From contig OZ245851.1 in assembly GCA_965228975.1 (NCBI GenBank), positions 682,001 to 746,000 on the forward strand: DNA of 64,000 nucleotides, read 5' to 3'. This DNA comes from JAJFJD01 sp965228975 (GTDB lineage Bacteria > Pseudomonadota > Alphaproteobacteria > UBA8366). This document shows positions 33,455-41,813 of the stretch, piece after piece. A program made the translations under genes and the position numbers. The notes beneath the pieces are model-generated. The model had not been told where the DNA came from, searched no databases, and saw only the letters and a program-made list of their open reading frames with translations. Within the stretch, counting starts at the first letter, position 1. Each line of letters opens with the position of its first letter.

Positions 33455-34621
33455 ATGAGCCTTCGCAACAAGATCATCGTCGCCGGCGTCGGCGAATCCG
33501 ACATCGGAAAGGTGCCGGAGATGACCGGCGTCGGACTCAATGCGCAGGCGTGCAAGCGGGCGCTCGACGATGCGGGTCTCGCGCTCAAGGATGTCGACGG
33601 CGTGCTGACCGCCTATACGATGACCGAGCCATACTTCATGCTGGGTACCGTGGTGGCCGAGTATCTCGGTATTCAACCGCGTTACTGCGCCTCGGTGGCG
33701 GTCGGCGGCGGGTCCCCCGCGGTCATGTTGAAGCACGCCGCCGAAGCGGTGCTTGCCGGGCATTGCGACACGGTCTTGGTCTGCGCGGGCGAGAACCGGG
33801 CGACCGGGCAAAGCCGGGATTCCGCGGTCGCGGCGCTGACCATCGTCGGTCATCCGTATTTCGAGAACCCCTACGGCCCGCTAATCCCCGGTTTCTACGC
33901 GATGATCGCGCGGCGCTACATGCATGAATTCGGCACGACGCGCGAGCAGATGGCCGCGGTCGCCGTGAATGGGCGGAACCATGCGCTGCGGCATCCGAAC
34001 GCGCATATGACCAAGCCGATCACGGCGGAAGACGTTCTCAATTCGAAGCCGATCGCCGAGCCGCTGAACATCCTCGACTGTTGCCTGATCTCGGACGCTG
34101 CCGGGGCCTTCGTGGTGACCCGTGCGGACCGCGCGCCCGACCTCGCCAATGCACCGGCCTATCTCTTGGGGATCGGCGAGTTCCATACGCACGAACATCT
34201 GATCGCCGCGCCGAGCCTGACCGAATTCGGGTGCAAGCAATCCGGCGAGGCGGCCTATGCGATGGCGGGGTTGGGCCCCAGCGATGTCGATTTCGCGCAG
34301 CTCTATGACTGTTTCACCATCGTTCCGATCATCGAGATGGAGGAACTCGGCCTCGCGGAACGCGGCGAGGGCGGCGAACGGTTCCTGCGCGGCGAGACCG
34401 CGATCGAAGGCAGCCTGCCGATCAACACCGACGGCGGATTGTTGTCGCACGCCCAGGCCGGGGCCGGCGGCGGCATCTTCGGCATCGTCGAGGCGACGCG
34501 GCAGCTCCGCGGCGATCAAGGCGACCGACAGGTGAAGAACCACGACGTGGCGCTGGTGCACAACGAGGGCGGCATTCTGTCGTCCAACTGCACCATGCTG
34601 TTGGGGAGGGAAGCGCGATGA
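33455..34621 (+). CDS. Thiolase-fold lipid-transfer-type protein lacking the nucleophilic cysteine
   Basis: The 388-residue thiolase-superfamily protein is of the SCP2/Ltp class. Where thiolases carry the acyl-accepting cysteine, the sequence reads ASVAVGGGSPAV (residues 79-90), with glycine in place of Cys. The C-terminal GHP motif is degenerate (LSHAQAGAGGG, with His kept), and DFAQLYDCFT provides a tyrosine. Such Cys-less members (Ltp2-like) are aldol lyases that shorten branched acyl-CoA side chains rather than thiolases. ATG 33455 is the family start, and the stop overlaps the MaoC start as ATGA. With DUF35 and MaoC it makes a plausible hydratase/retro-aldolase unit; the activity is inferred. 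Confidence 0.87.
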   Translation: MSLRNKIIVAGVGESDIGKVPEMTGVGLNAQACKRALDDAGLALKDVDGVLTAYTMTEPYFMLGTVVAEYLGIQPRYCASVAVGGGSPAVMLKHAAEAVLAGHCDTVLVCAGENRATGQSRDSAVAALTIVGHPYFENPYGPLIPGFYAMIARRYMHEFGTTREQMAAVAVNGRNHALRHPNAHMTKPITAEDVLNSKPIAEPLNILDCCLISDAAGAFVVTRADRAPDLANAPAYLLGIGEFHTHEHLIAAPSLTEFGCKQSGEAAYAMAGLGPSDVDFAQLYDCFTIVPIIEMEELGLAERGEGGERFLRGETAIEGSLPINTDGGLLSHAQAGAGGGIFGIVEATRQLRGDQGDRQVKNHDVALVHNEGGILSSNCTMLLGREAR

Positions 34622-35094
34622 GTGCCGACGGCACCGCAAAACCGCGCGGCATGTATTACGAGGATTTCGAGGTCGGTATGACGTTGTCGACCCCGGCGCG
34701 CACGATCACCGGCACGGATATCGTCAACTTCTGCTGCCTCACGGGCGACTTCAATGAAGTCCACAGCAATTACGAATACGCCAAGACCACGCCCTTCGGC
34801 GAGGTGATCGCCCATGGACCGATGGTCTATGGCATTGCGGGCGGGCTGCAATACGCCAGCGGCATCAACGATGGAACGTTGCTCGCGCTGCTCGGAATCG
34901 ACAAGTGGCGGCTGTTGACGCCGGTCAAACACGGCGACACGGTCCATATGGAACAGACGGTGCTGTCGAAGCGCGAGACCAGCAAGCCGGGACGCGGCGT
35001 CGTTACGCTGAAACGGGAAATCAAGAATCAACATGGTGACGTGGTGCAGGAGATGGAAGCCACCATCCTGTACCGCCGCCGCGAAGGAGGATAA
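34618..35094 (+). CDS. MaoC-family enoyl-CoA hydratase
   Basis: This 158-residue single hotdog-domain protein has the R-hydratase site: Asp44 and His49 in LTGDFNEVHSN, followed by PFGEVIAHGPMVYGIAGG. It would hydrate a trans-2-enoyl-CoA to the (R)-3-hydroxyacyl-CoA. The start overlaps the thiolase-like stop by 4 bp. In steroid-degrading bacteria a MaoC hydratase, DUF35 and a Cys-less thiolase act in sequence on a branched enoyl-CoA, and the same order of functions is seen here. A general beta-oxidation role is the alternative. Confidence 0.9.
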   Translation: MSADGTAKPRGMYYEDFEVGMTLSTPARTITGTDIVNFCCLTGDFNEVHSNYEYAKTTPFGEVIAHGPMVYGIAGGLQYASGINDGTLLALLGIDKWRLLTPVKHGDTVHMEQTVLSKRETSKPGRGVVTLKREIKNQHGDVVQEMEATILYRRREGG

Positions 35095-35102
35095 CCAACG
35101 AT

Positions 35103-35891
35103 ATGTCCGATGACCTTTTGTTCGAGGTGACCGACGGGGTCGCGCTGATGACATTGAACCGGCCGGACGCATTGAATGCCTTCACGCCGGGTATTCTGAC
35201 CGGTTGGGTCGAGCACCTGAAAGAGGTGCAGGCGAACGACGACATCCGCTGCCTGCTGGTTACGGGCGCCGGGCGCGGATTCTGCAGCGGCGGCGACGTC
35301 AAGCGTATGGGGGAGAAAGCGGACAACACGACGATGACGACGAAGACCCGTCTGTGGACGCAGACCCAGATGGTCGCCAAGCGCATGGTCCAGATGGACA
35401 AGCCGAGCGTGGCCGCCATCAACGGGGTCGCGGTCGGCGGCGGCCTGGACCTGGCCCTGACATGCGATATTCGGGTCGCGGCGGAAAGCGCCCGGTTGGC
35501 CGAAACCTATGCCCGCATCGGGCTGATCCCGGGCGCGGGCGGCGCCTGGCATCTGCCGCGCATCGTCGGGCGGTCGAAAGCGTTGGAAATGTTCTGGACC
35601 AGCGAGTTCCTCACCGCGCAGGAGGCGCTGGATATCGGTCTGGTCAATCATGTTTGGCCGGACGGCGAGTTCATGGATCGCGCGCTCGAGTTCGCGGGAA
35701 AGATCGCGCGCGGCGCGCCGCTGTCCAACCGCCTGATTAAGCGAACGCTCACCCAAGGTCTGGAAACCGACCTTTGGACGCATATGGATCAAATCTCCTC
35801 GCATATGACCGTGGTGCGGTCGAGCGAGGATCATCGGGAGGCGGTGGCGGCCTTCAAAGAGAAACGGCAACCGAATTTCAAGGGCCGGTAA
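35103..35891 (+). CDS. Crotonase-family protein with altered catalytic acids
   Basis: The 262-residue crotonase has the oxyanion-hole segments GRGFCSGGDVKRM and GVAVGGGLDLALTCD. The first hydratase glutamate is Asp and the second is replaced: AETYARIGLIPGAGG has Tyr where hydratases have Glu. A simple hydratase is therefore unlikely; isomerase, thioesterase or C-C bond chemistry is possible. It is closely similar in layout to the protein at 41814-42605, sharing IRVAAESA, DQISSHMT and a KGR/KGK end, so the two are paralogues. It is the fourth gene of the plus-strand operon, 8 bp after MaoC. Confidence 0.87.
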   Translation: MSDDLLFEVTDGVALMTLNRPDALNAFTPGILTGWVEHLKEVQANDDIRCLLVTGAGRGFCSGGDVKRMGEKADNTTMTTKTRLWTQTQMVAKRMVQMDKPSVAAINGVAVGGGLDLALTCDIRVAAESARLAETYARIGLIPGAGGAWHLPRIVGRSKALEMFWTSEFLTAQEALDIGLVNHVWPDGEFMDRALEFAGKIARGAPLSNRLIKRTLTQGLETDLWTHMDQISSHMTVVRSSEDHREAVAAFKEKRQPNFKGR

Positions 35892-35984
35892 TAAAGAATG
35901 TGAACACCGCAGGGCAAGGCTTCTGAAAACGGAAGCGGTCGGATAACGAGAAGAAATCGGCGCTGCGGTCACGGGGAGGATGAA

Positions 35985-37112
35985 ATGGGACGACCGGTAT
36001 TGCGGACGCAGCTCTGCGACATGCTGGGTATCGAATATCCCATCCTGCTGGCGGGGATGGGATCGCGCGGCAAGGCGACACCGCCGGCCTTGGTGGCGGC
36101 AGTGTCCGAGGCGGGCGGCATGGGCGTCGTCGGCGGTTCCGGCCTGCCGCCCGAGGAATTGCGCAGCGTCATTCGGGAAACGCGCCGACTGACCGATAAG
36201 CCGATCGGGGTGGATCTGCTGCTGCCGGCGAGTTTGGCGAAAGGGGCGGGCACGACCCGGACGGAAGTGCGCCGTCAACTTTGGGAGAAGTTCCCGGAGC
36301 ATGTCGCCTTCGTGAAATCGCTGATGGAGGAATACGACCTGCCCGATGTGTATGTCGACAACGAAGCGGTCGTGTCTACCAACCTGATCGAGGACCAAGT
36401 ACGCGTCGTCATGGAAGAGAACGTGCAGGCCTTCGCCGCGGGGCTCGGCGACCCATCCTGGGTGGTCCCCCAAGCGCATGAGAAGAAGATGGTCGTCCTT
36501 GGCCTCGCGGGGACGCCCCGCAACGCCGAGCGTCAGAAAGCGGCAGGCGTCGATATCGTCGTCGCGCAGGGGCACGAAGCGGGGGGCCATACCGGCCATC
36601 TCGCGAATTTTCCACTCATTCCGCAGGTCGTCGACGCGGTCAGTCCGATCCCCGTGGTTGCGGCCGGCGGCATCGCGGACGGGCGCGGCGTCGCGGCGTC
36701 CTTGGCCCTCGGGGCCATCGGCGCGTGGATCGGCACGGCCTTCCTTGTCGCCGAGGAAAGCGATATCGGCGACAAGAAACAGGACGCCATCTTGAGCGGG
36801 GAGTCGAAGGACTTCCAGATTCGCCGCGTCTATACCGGAAAGACCATGCGCGGCCGTACCACGCCGATCACCGAGGCGTGGGACGCCTGCAGTCTTGACC
36901 CCTTACCGATGCCGTATCAGAAGATTCTGATGGACGATTTCAACGAGGCCGCCGTGCGCGCAGGCCGCGACGATTTGATCAGCAACCCGGCGGGACAGAT
37001 CGGCGGCATGCTGAAGGACCGCAAGCCCGCCCGGCAGATCCTGGACGAGATCGTCGCCAGCACGGTGGAGACGGTGAACGGTTTCCGTACCGGGGCGGTC
37101 GTCGAACTATGA
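35985..37112 (+). CDS. Nitronate monooxygenase / NPD-family flavoprotein
   Basis: The 375-residue FMN TIM barrel is of the 2-nitropropane dioxygenase family. IEYPILLAGMGS binds FMN phosphate near the N-terminus, QGHEAGGHTGH (195-205) holds the family histidine, and VVAAGGIADGRGVAASLALGA is the phosphate loop. Class members oxidise nitronates or act as enoyl reductases (FabK-like). Several acyl-CoA operons carry one without nitro chemistry, so a reductase or detoxifying role is possible. GGGGAGGATGAA precedes the ATG. The 93-bp gap before it holds only a weak 5-bp hairpin. The stop overlaps the next start as ATGA. Confidence 0.88.
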   Translation: MGRPVLRTQLCDMLGIEYPILLAGMGSRGKATPPALVAAVSEAGGMGVVGGSGLPPEELRSVIRETRRLTDKPIGVDLLLPASLAKGAGTTRTEVRRQLWEKFPEHVAFVKSLMEEYDLPDVYVDNEAVVSTNLIEDQVRVVMEENVQAFAAGLGDPSWVVPQAHEKKMVVLGLAGTPRNAERQKAAGVDIVVAQGHEAGGHTGHLANFPLIPQVVDAVSPIPVVAAGGIADGRGVAASLALGAIGAWIGTAFLVAEESDIGDKKQDAILSGESKDFQIRRVYTGKTMRGRTTPITEAWDACSLDPLPMPYQKILMDDFNEAAVRAGRDDLISNPAGQIGGMLKDRKPARQILDEIVASTVETVNGFRTGAVVEL

Positions 37113-38329
37113 TCGACGCCGGTTCGGCCGCGCCGCCGCTTACGGGGATCCGGGTTCTCGACCTGACCCGCATCGTGGCCGGCCCGTTCTGCACCATGCA
37201 GCTGGCGGATTTGGGTGCGGAAATCATCAAGATCGAACGGCCCGGACACGGCGACGATACGCGGCATTTCAAGCCGCCCGAAGCCGGCGGTGAATCTCAT
37301 TTCTATCTAGCCTTCAATCGGGGAAAAAAGAGTGTCGCGCTCGACCTGAGCGGCGAGGCCGGGCGCGATATCGTTCACCGGCTCGCCGCCAAATGCGACG
37401 TGTTGATCCAGAACTTCCGCCCCGGTGTGATGCATCGGCTCGGGCTCGACTACGACACGATGAAGGCGCGGCATCCGCACCTGATCTACTGCTCGATTTC
37501 CTCCTACGGACAAGAAGGCAGCATGGCTGAACGGCCGGGTCTCGACCCGGTCCTGCAGGCGGAACTGGGATTGATGGCGATCACCGGCGATCCGGCCGGC
37601 GATCCGGTGCGGTCGCCGCTGTCTCTGACCGACCTGTTCATTGGGCTGTACGCCAGCACGTCGATCCTCTCGGCCGTGATCGCGCGGCGTGAGACCGGAC
37701 AGGGCCAGCATATCGACTTGGCGCTTATGGATGGCGCGGCGGCGGTGCTTGGCAATTTCGCCCAAGGCTATTTCTGTACCGGGGAAGACCCGGTCCGGAC
37801 CGGCAATACCCATGCGGCGGCTGTGCCGGCGTCCGCGTTCCATGCGAAAGACGGGATGTTCTATCTCGCCTGCGGGACCGACCGGCTTTTTAATTCGCTC
37901 TGCGAACATGTGATCGACCGGCCGGAATGGATCGACGACCCGCGCTTCAAGAGCAATCCGGACCGGGCCGCCAACCGGGACGAGGTCATGCGGCTGCTCA
38001 GCGACATCTTCGCCGATCAGCCGCTCGACTACTGGATTCCCAAATGCCGCGAGGCGGGCGTGGCCGCCGGGCCGGTACGTTCGATCTCCGAGGCGTTGGA
38101 ATCGCCCGAAGTAGCGGAGCGTGACATGGTCGTGACCGTGCCGCATCCGACGGCGGGCGATCTGCGCATGCTGGGCACACCCTACAAGATGTCCGGCACA
38201 CCGGCGGCGCCGCCGATTGCGGCGCCTTTGCTGGGCCAACATACGGAAGAGGTGTTGCGTGACCTGTTGGAGATGGACGAAGAAGCGATTTCCGAGCTTC
38301 GCGGCAAGGACGTCATTGGCGGCGCATAG
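37109..38329 (+). CDS. CaiB/BaiF-family CoA transferase (operon end)
   Basis: The 406-residue class III CoA transferase has RVLDLTRIVAGPFCTMQLADLGAE, FNRGKKSVALDL and the catalytic Asp175 in LSLTDLFIGLYAS. It has no His/Asp racemase pair. It would move CoA to an incoming acid or recover CoA from the operon's product. ATGA overlap with the nitronate monooxygenase gene shows tight coupling, and it is the last gene of the plus-strand operon. It is distinct from the enzymes at 24955 and 26118: the three share the fold but differ in active-site context. Confidence 0.9.
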   Translation: MIDAGSAAPPLTGIRVLDLTRIVAGPFCTMQLADLGAEIIKIERPGHGDDTRHFKPPEAGGESHFYLAFNRGKKSVALDLSGEAGRDIVHRLAAKCDVLIQNFRPGVMHRLGLDYDTMKARHPHLIYCSISSYGQEGSMAERPGLDPVLQAELGLMAITGDPAGDPVRSPLSLTDLFIGLYASTSILSAVIARRETGQGQHIDLALMDGAAAVLGNFAQGYFCTGEDPVRTGNTHAAAVPASAFHAKDGMFYLACGTDRLFNSLCEHVIDRPEWIDDPRFKSNPDRAANRDEVMRLLSDIFADQPLDYWIPKCREAGVAAGPVRSISEALESPEVAERDMVVTVPHPTAGDLRMLGTPYKMSGTPAAPPIAAPLLGQHTEEVLRDLLEMDEEAISELRGKDVIGGA

Positions 38330-38336
38330 GAATTGA

Positions 38337-38654
38337 TTACCCGTCGGCCTTGAACCAGAACTCGATCTCTTCGGTTTCCGCCTCGCAACGCGCCGAGTGC
38401 ACCGCGCCGGCGGGTACGTGATACCAGTCGCCGGAACGGTAGGCGGTTTCCGTGCCGTCCATCGTGATGAACATTTCGCCGTTGGTGATGACGCCCCAGT
38501 TGTCCGTCTCGTGGGTGTGCGGTTCGATTGCCGTGCCCGCAGGATAGGTTGCGAACAACACGTCGCAGTTTTCGGCGGGTAGCCGGAAGGCGTCGAACCT
38601 GTCGGAAAAGGGTTCGAGGCTGCGAATCTTTTTCGGGAACTGGGTTTTCTTCAT
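38337..38654 (-). CDS. Small cupin-domain protein
   Basis: This 105-residue single cupin has motif 1 in PHTHETDNWGVITNGE (two His and a Glu for metal) and motif 2 in HVPAGAVHSA. A function such as metal-dependent dioxygenase, isomerase or sensor cannot be chosen from sequence. It starts 16 bp after the Nudix stop on the same strand and ends 7 bp from the convergent CoA-transferase gene. Confidence 0.85.
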   Translation of the reverse strand: MKKTQFPKKIRSLEPFSDRFDAFRLPAENCDVLFATYPAGTAIEPHTHETDNWGVITNGEMFITMDGTETAYRSGDWYHVPAGAVHSARCEAETEEIEFWFKADG

Positions 38655-38670
38655 CCCGCGCTTGACCGGA

Positions 38671-39495
38671 TTATCGGTGAACGACCAAGTGTTTGCCGTT
38701 GGGCGCCTTCGGGTCGGGCACTTCGAAGATATCGTAGCCCGCGTCCTTCGGCAGGATCATGCGCGTCGATCCGTCCGGGCCTTTTTCGCGCTGGCCGAGA
38801 ACGGTGACGACTTTTTCGCCGCGCGCACGTTCCAGAGCTTCGTCCACGGTATTGCTGCGGTCGAGCCGCATGAGCGTGCAGTAGGTCGGGAACATCACGA
38901 AATGGATACCGCCCACATAGTCGTCGATCACGCCTTGCGGACGGTTCCACAGGGAATCGAGCGATTCGAGGCCATCATGCAGGGCGACTTGGCCCGGCGG
39001 TGTAGGGGCCAGGAAGAAATGGGTGTCGAAGCGCTTCGGCCGCATCTTCGGCGTGATCCAATGCGCGTAATAGACGAGCAGATCGCAGGCGAGATCCAGG
39101 TTCTCGGCCTCGATCATTTCGTCGATGCCGATCTCGTCCTTCATCAGCGGCTGGCGGTATTTTTCGTCCAGTGCGGGCACGCGATCGGCCGGGATCATTT
39201 CGGAGCTTCCCTTCGGCCGGGCGAGCAATACGCCGCATTCTTCGAAGGTCTCGCGCACCGCTGCGACGTGCAGCGAAAGATGGAAATCGTCGAGATCGCC
39301 GATCGGGCCGCTGCGTTCCCGCAACCACGGCGTCTTGTCCGCCGGGTCGACCTTGCCGCCGGGATAGACCAATGCGCCTGCCGCGAAGTCCATCTTGGTC
39401 GGCCGTTCGACCATGAAGACCTCCAATCCAACGTCGCCGTCGCGCAGAAGCAGGACGGTGCTGGCGGGCAGGGGCGTAACGGGCTTATCCGGCAT
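38671..39495 (-). CDS. Nudix hydrolase, NUDT19/CoA-diphosphatase-like
   Basis: The 274-residue Nudix protein has the box split by an insertion, GGKVDPAD...AAVRETFEECGVLLAR, as in the NUDT19 (RP2p) branch that cleaves CoA and acyl-CoA to phosphopantetheine derivatives. The C-terminal ~140 residues contain HWITPKMRPKRFDTHFFLA, also typical of that branch. ATG 39495 follows an AGGAG 11 nt upstream; a longer frame extends into non-coding sequence. The setting among acyl-CoA genes supports a role in trimming dead-end or toxic acyl-CoAs. Confidence 0.85.
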   Translation of the reverse strand: MPDKPVTPLPASTVLLLRDGDVGLEVFMVERPTKMDFAAGALVYPGGKVDPADKTPWLRERSGPIGDLDDFHLSLHVAAVRETFEECGVLLARPKGSSEMIPADRVPALDEKYRQPLMKDEIGIDEMIEAENLDLACDLLVYYAHWITPKMRPKRFDTHFFLAPTPPGQVALHDGLESLDSLWNRPQGVIDDYVGGIHFVMFPTYCTLMRLDRSNTVDEALERARGEKVVTVLGQREKGPDGSTRMILPKDAGYDIFEVPDPKAPNGKHLVVHR

Positions 39496-39518
39496 AAGGG
39501 GGCGAACTCCTGATTTTC

Positions 39519-40637
39519 TTAATATGTGTGTGGCTCGAGCGCGACCATCGGATGCTGGCTGAACACCGTTGGTTCGTTCACCGGGTCGGCGGGGCAGATG
39601 AACGAGTGGTCGAGTTCGTCCCAGCCGTTGACACCGAGCAAGCCCATGCAGATGAGGATTTCCTCTTCCAACAGTTCCAGCACCCGCAGCAATCCGGGCA
39701 CGCCTGCCGCGGCCATGCCGAGACATTGCAGCCGGCCGACGCCGACGGCATCCGCGCCCAGGATCATCGCCTTGACGATGTCGGAACCGCGCATGATCCC
39801 GCCGTCGTAGATGACCTTGGCCCGGCCATTCACCTCTGCGACGATTTCCGGCAATACGTCCGCCGACCCGCGCCCGGTATCGAGCGCGCGGCCGCCGTGG
39901 TTGGTGACGTAGATGCCTTCGACGCCATGTTCCAGCGCTAGCGTGGCATCCTCGACGCAGCCAATCCCCTTCAGGATTAGCGGAATATCGAATTTGTCCT
40001 TGAACCGCTTGATGTCGTCCCAGTTGTAACCGGCCTGAAAGCCGATCGACTTCGCATAGGCCGCAGGGTCTTGGGTCGCCATGCGGCGCGACCGTCGGAC
40101 ATAGCGGTTGGCGAGGTCGCGTTCCCGCCGGGTGTAGAGGTCGAGATCGACGGTGACGGCGAAGGCGAAATAGCCATTGTCCATCGCGCGTTTCACATGG
40201 TCGTCCTGGAAGGCGTGATCGCCGCGGATGTAGAGCTGGAAAATCCGATTGTTGTCCGGCGCCGCCTTGGCGGTTCCTTCGAGACCCGGTGCGGCCTGCG
40301 AACTCAGCATATGCACGACATCGAAAATCTCGGCGGCTTTTGCCGGTGTGGCGCCGCCGCCTTCCTCGACGGTTTCCAGCGAGCCGATCGGGGCGAGGAT
40401 GACCGGCATCCGCAGATCGCGGCCCATGAATTCGGACTTGGCCGTGCGGGCCGACACGTCGCGCATGACGCGGGGCCGGAAGGCGATGGAATCCAGCGCC
40501 TGACGGTTGCGGCGCAGGGTGGTCTCGGTGTCGGTGCCGCCGACCACGTAGTCCCAGACGCCTTGCGCCAGGTTCTTGCGCGCGGCTTTGACGATCTCGT
40601 GGACGGTGGCGAATTGCCGTGCCGGTTCGATGCTCAT
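39519..40637 (-). CDS. FMN-dependent alpha-hydroxy-acid oxidase/dehydrogenase (first of a pair)
   Basis: The 372-residue protein is of the glycolate oxidase/lactate dehydrogenase family and oxidises an (S)-2-hydroxy acid to the 2-keto acid with FMN. Active-site residues by homology are Tyr30 (WDYVVGG), Tyr in FQLYIRGD, Lys223 in LILKGIG, and His247/Arg250 in TNHGGRALDTG. FMN phosphate contacts follow in VIYDGGIMRGSDIVKAMILGADAVG. No membrane-binding insertion is obvious, which suggests a soluble enzyme. It lies next to a 369-residue paralogue, 19 bp apart, possibly for different substrates or as a heteromer. Confidence 0.9.
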   Translation of the reverse strand: MSIEPARQFATVHEIVKAARKNLAQGVWDYVVGGTDTETTLRRNRQALDSIAFRPRVMRDVSARTAKSEFMGRDLRMPVILAPIGSLETVEEGGGATPAKAAEIFDVVHMLSSQAAPGLEGTAKAAPDNNRIFQLYIRGDHAFQDDHVKRAMDNGYFAFAVTVDLDLYTRRERDLANRYVRRSRRMATQDPAAYAKSIGFQAGYNWDDIKRFKDKFDIPLILKGIGCVEDATLALEHGVEGIYVTNHGGRALDTGRGSADVLPEIVAEVNGRAKVIYDGGIMRGSDIVKAMILGADAVGVGRLQCLGMAAAGVPGLLRVLELLEEEILICMGLLGVNGWDELDHSFICPADPVNEPTVFSQHPMVALEPHTY

Positions 40638-40656
40638 CGATGTAGCAGCCTTCTTC

Positions 40657-41766
40657 TTAGTACTTGTTCGGGTTCAGGCTCAGCATCTGGTGCGCGCTGA
40701 AGACCGATGGAAAAGCGACCGTCGTGGACGTGGACACGCAGCTCGCGTCTAGATCGGCCCAGCTTGTGGCGCCGCTGAGGCCCATGGAAATCTGGATCTC
40801 CTGTTCCAGGATTTCCAACGCCCGCACGAGCGCGCCCATCCCGCCGGCGGCGAGGCTGGCGCATTGCAGGCGCCCGATGCCGACCAGGTCCGCGCCCAGC
40901 GCTTTCGCCTTGACGATGTCCGAGCCGCGCAACACGCCGCCGTCGACGATGATCGTAGCCTTGCCTTTCGCCTCGGCGACCACCTCGGGCAGTACGTCCA
41001 TCGACCCGCGGCCGTGGTCGAGCTGGCGTCCGCCGTGGTTCGAGACATAGATGCCGTCTACCCCGTGCTCGACGCAGAGCGCGGCGTCCTCCGCCGTGGC
41101 GATACCCTTCATGATCAGCGGGATATCATGCGTATCCTTGAAGCGCTTGACGTTGTCCCAGGTGTATTTCGCCTGCCAGATCTGCTCGTCGTTGCTGACG
41201 TCGACGCGCCATTTCTTCACGAACCGGTTGGCGTAGTCGCGCTCGCGCCGGCTGTAGACCGCCGTGTCGATGGTCACCGCGAAGGCCTTGTAGCCATGCG
41301 CGATGGCGCGGCGCGCGAAGTCGTCCTCGAATTTATCGTCGCCGCGCACATAGAGCTGGAATATCCGGTGATTGTCGGCCGCCGCCGCGACCTCTTCGAG
41401 GCCCGGACTGCAGCGCGAACTGAGCATGTGGATGATGTCGAAGGCTTCGGCGGCCTTCGCCGACGCGGCGGCCCCCTCGGTCGGGGAGAAGGATTCCAGC
41501 GATCCGATCGGCGCCAGCAAAACCGGGATGCGCAAATTCATGCCGAAGACGGTGTCGCTGGCGTCGATCTCGCGGATGTCGCGCAATGCGCGCGGCTTAA
41601 GCGCGAGCTTGTCGATCGCCGCCCGGTTGCGCCGAAGCGTCGTCTCGGATTCCGACGCGCCCGCCATATAGTCCCACGCGCCCTGCGTGAGGTTCGTCCG
41701 CGCGGCGCGGATGATTTCGTGAATCGTGGCAAACTCGTTCGAGCTTTCCGGGGAGTCGGTCGTCAT
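40657..41766 (-). CDS. FMN-dependent alpha-hydroxy-acid oxidase/dehydrogenase (second of a pair)
   Basis: This 369-residue paralogue of the preceding protein has the same sites: Tyr33 in WDYMAGAS, Tyr in FQLYVRGD, Lys220 in LIMKGIAT and His244/Arg247 in SNHGGRQLDHG. ATG 41766 was used; a longer frame upstream is the antisense shadow of the crotonase gene. Both copies have intact catalytic residues, so neither looks like a decaying duplicate. It lies 47 bp downstream of the crotonase gene on the same strand. Confidence 0.9.
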   Translation of the reverse strand: MTTDSPESSNEFATIHEIIRAARTNLTQGAWDYMAGASESETTLRRNRAAIDKLALKPRALRDIREIDASDTVFGMNLRIPVLLAPIGSLESFSPTEGAAASAKAAEAFDIIHMLSSRCSPGLEEVAAAADNHRIFQLYVRGDDKFEDDFARRAIAHGYKAFAVTIDTAVYSRRERDYANRFVKKWRVDVSNDEQIWQAKYTWDNVKRFKDTHDIPLIMKGIATAEDAALCVEHGVDGIYVSNHGGRQLDHGRGSMDVLPEVVAEAKGKATIIVDGGVLRGSDIVKAKALGADLVGIGRLQCASLAAGGMGALVRALEILEQEIQISMGLSGATSWADLDASCVSTSTTVAFPSVFSAHQMLSLNPNKY

Positions 41767-41813
41767 ACGTGTCTCGCTGCCTCTTTGTGTTCGCCGAAAA
41801 TAGATGGTGCGCG

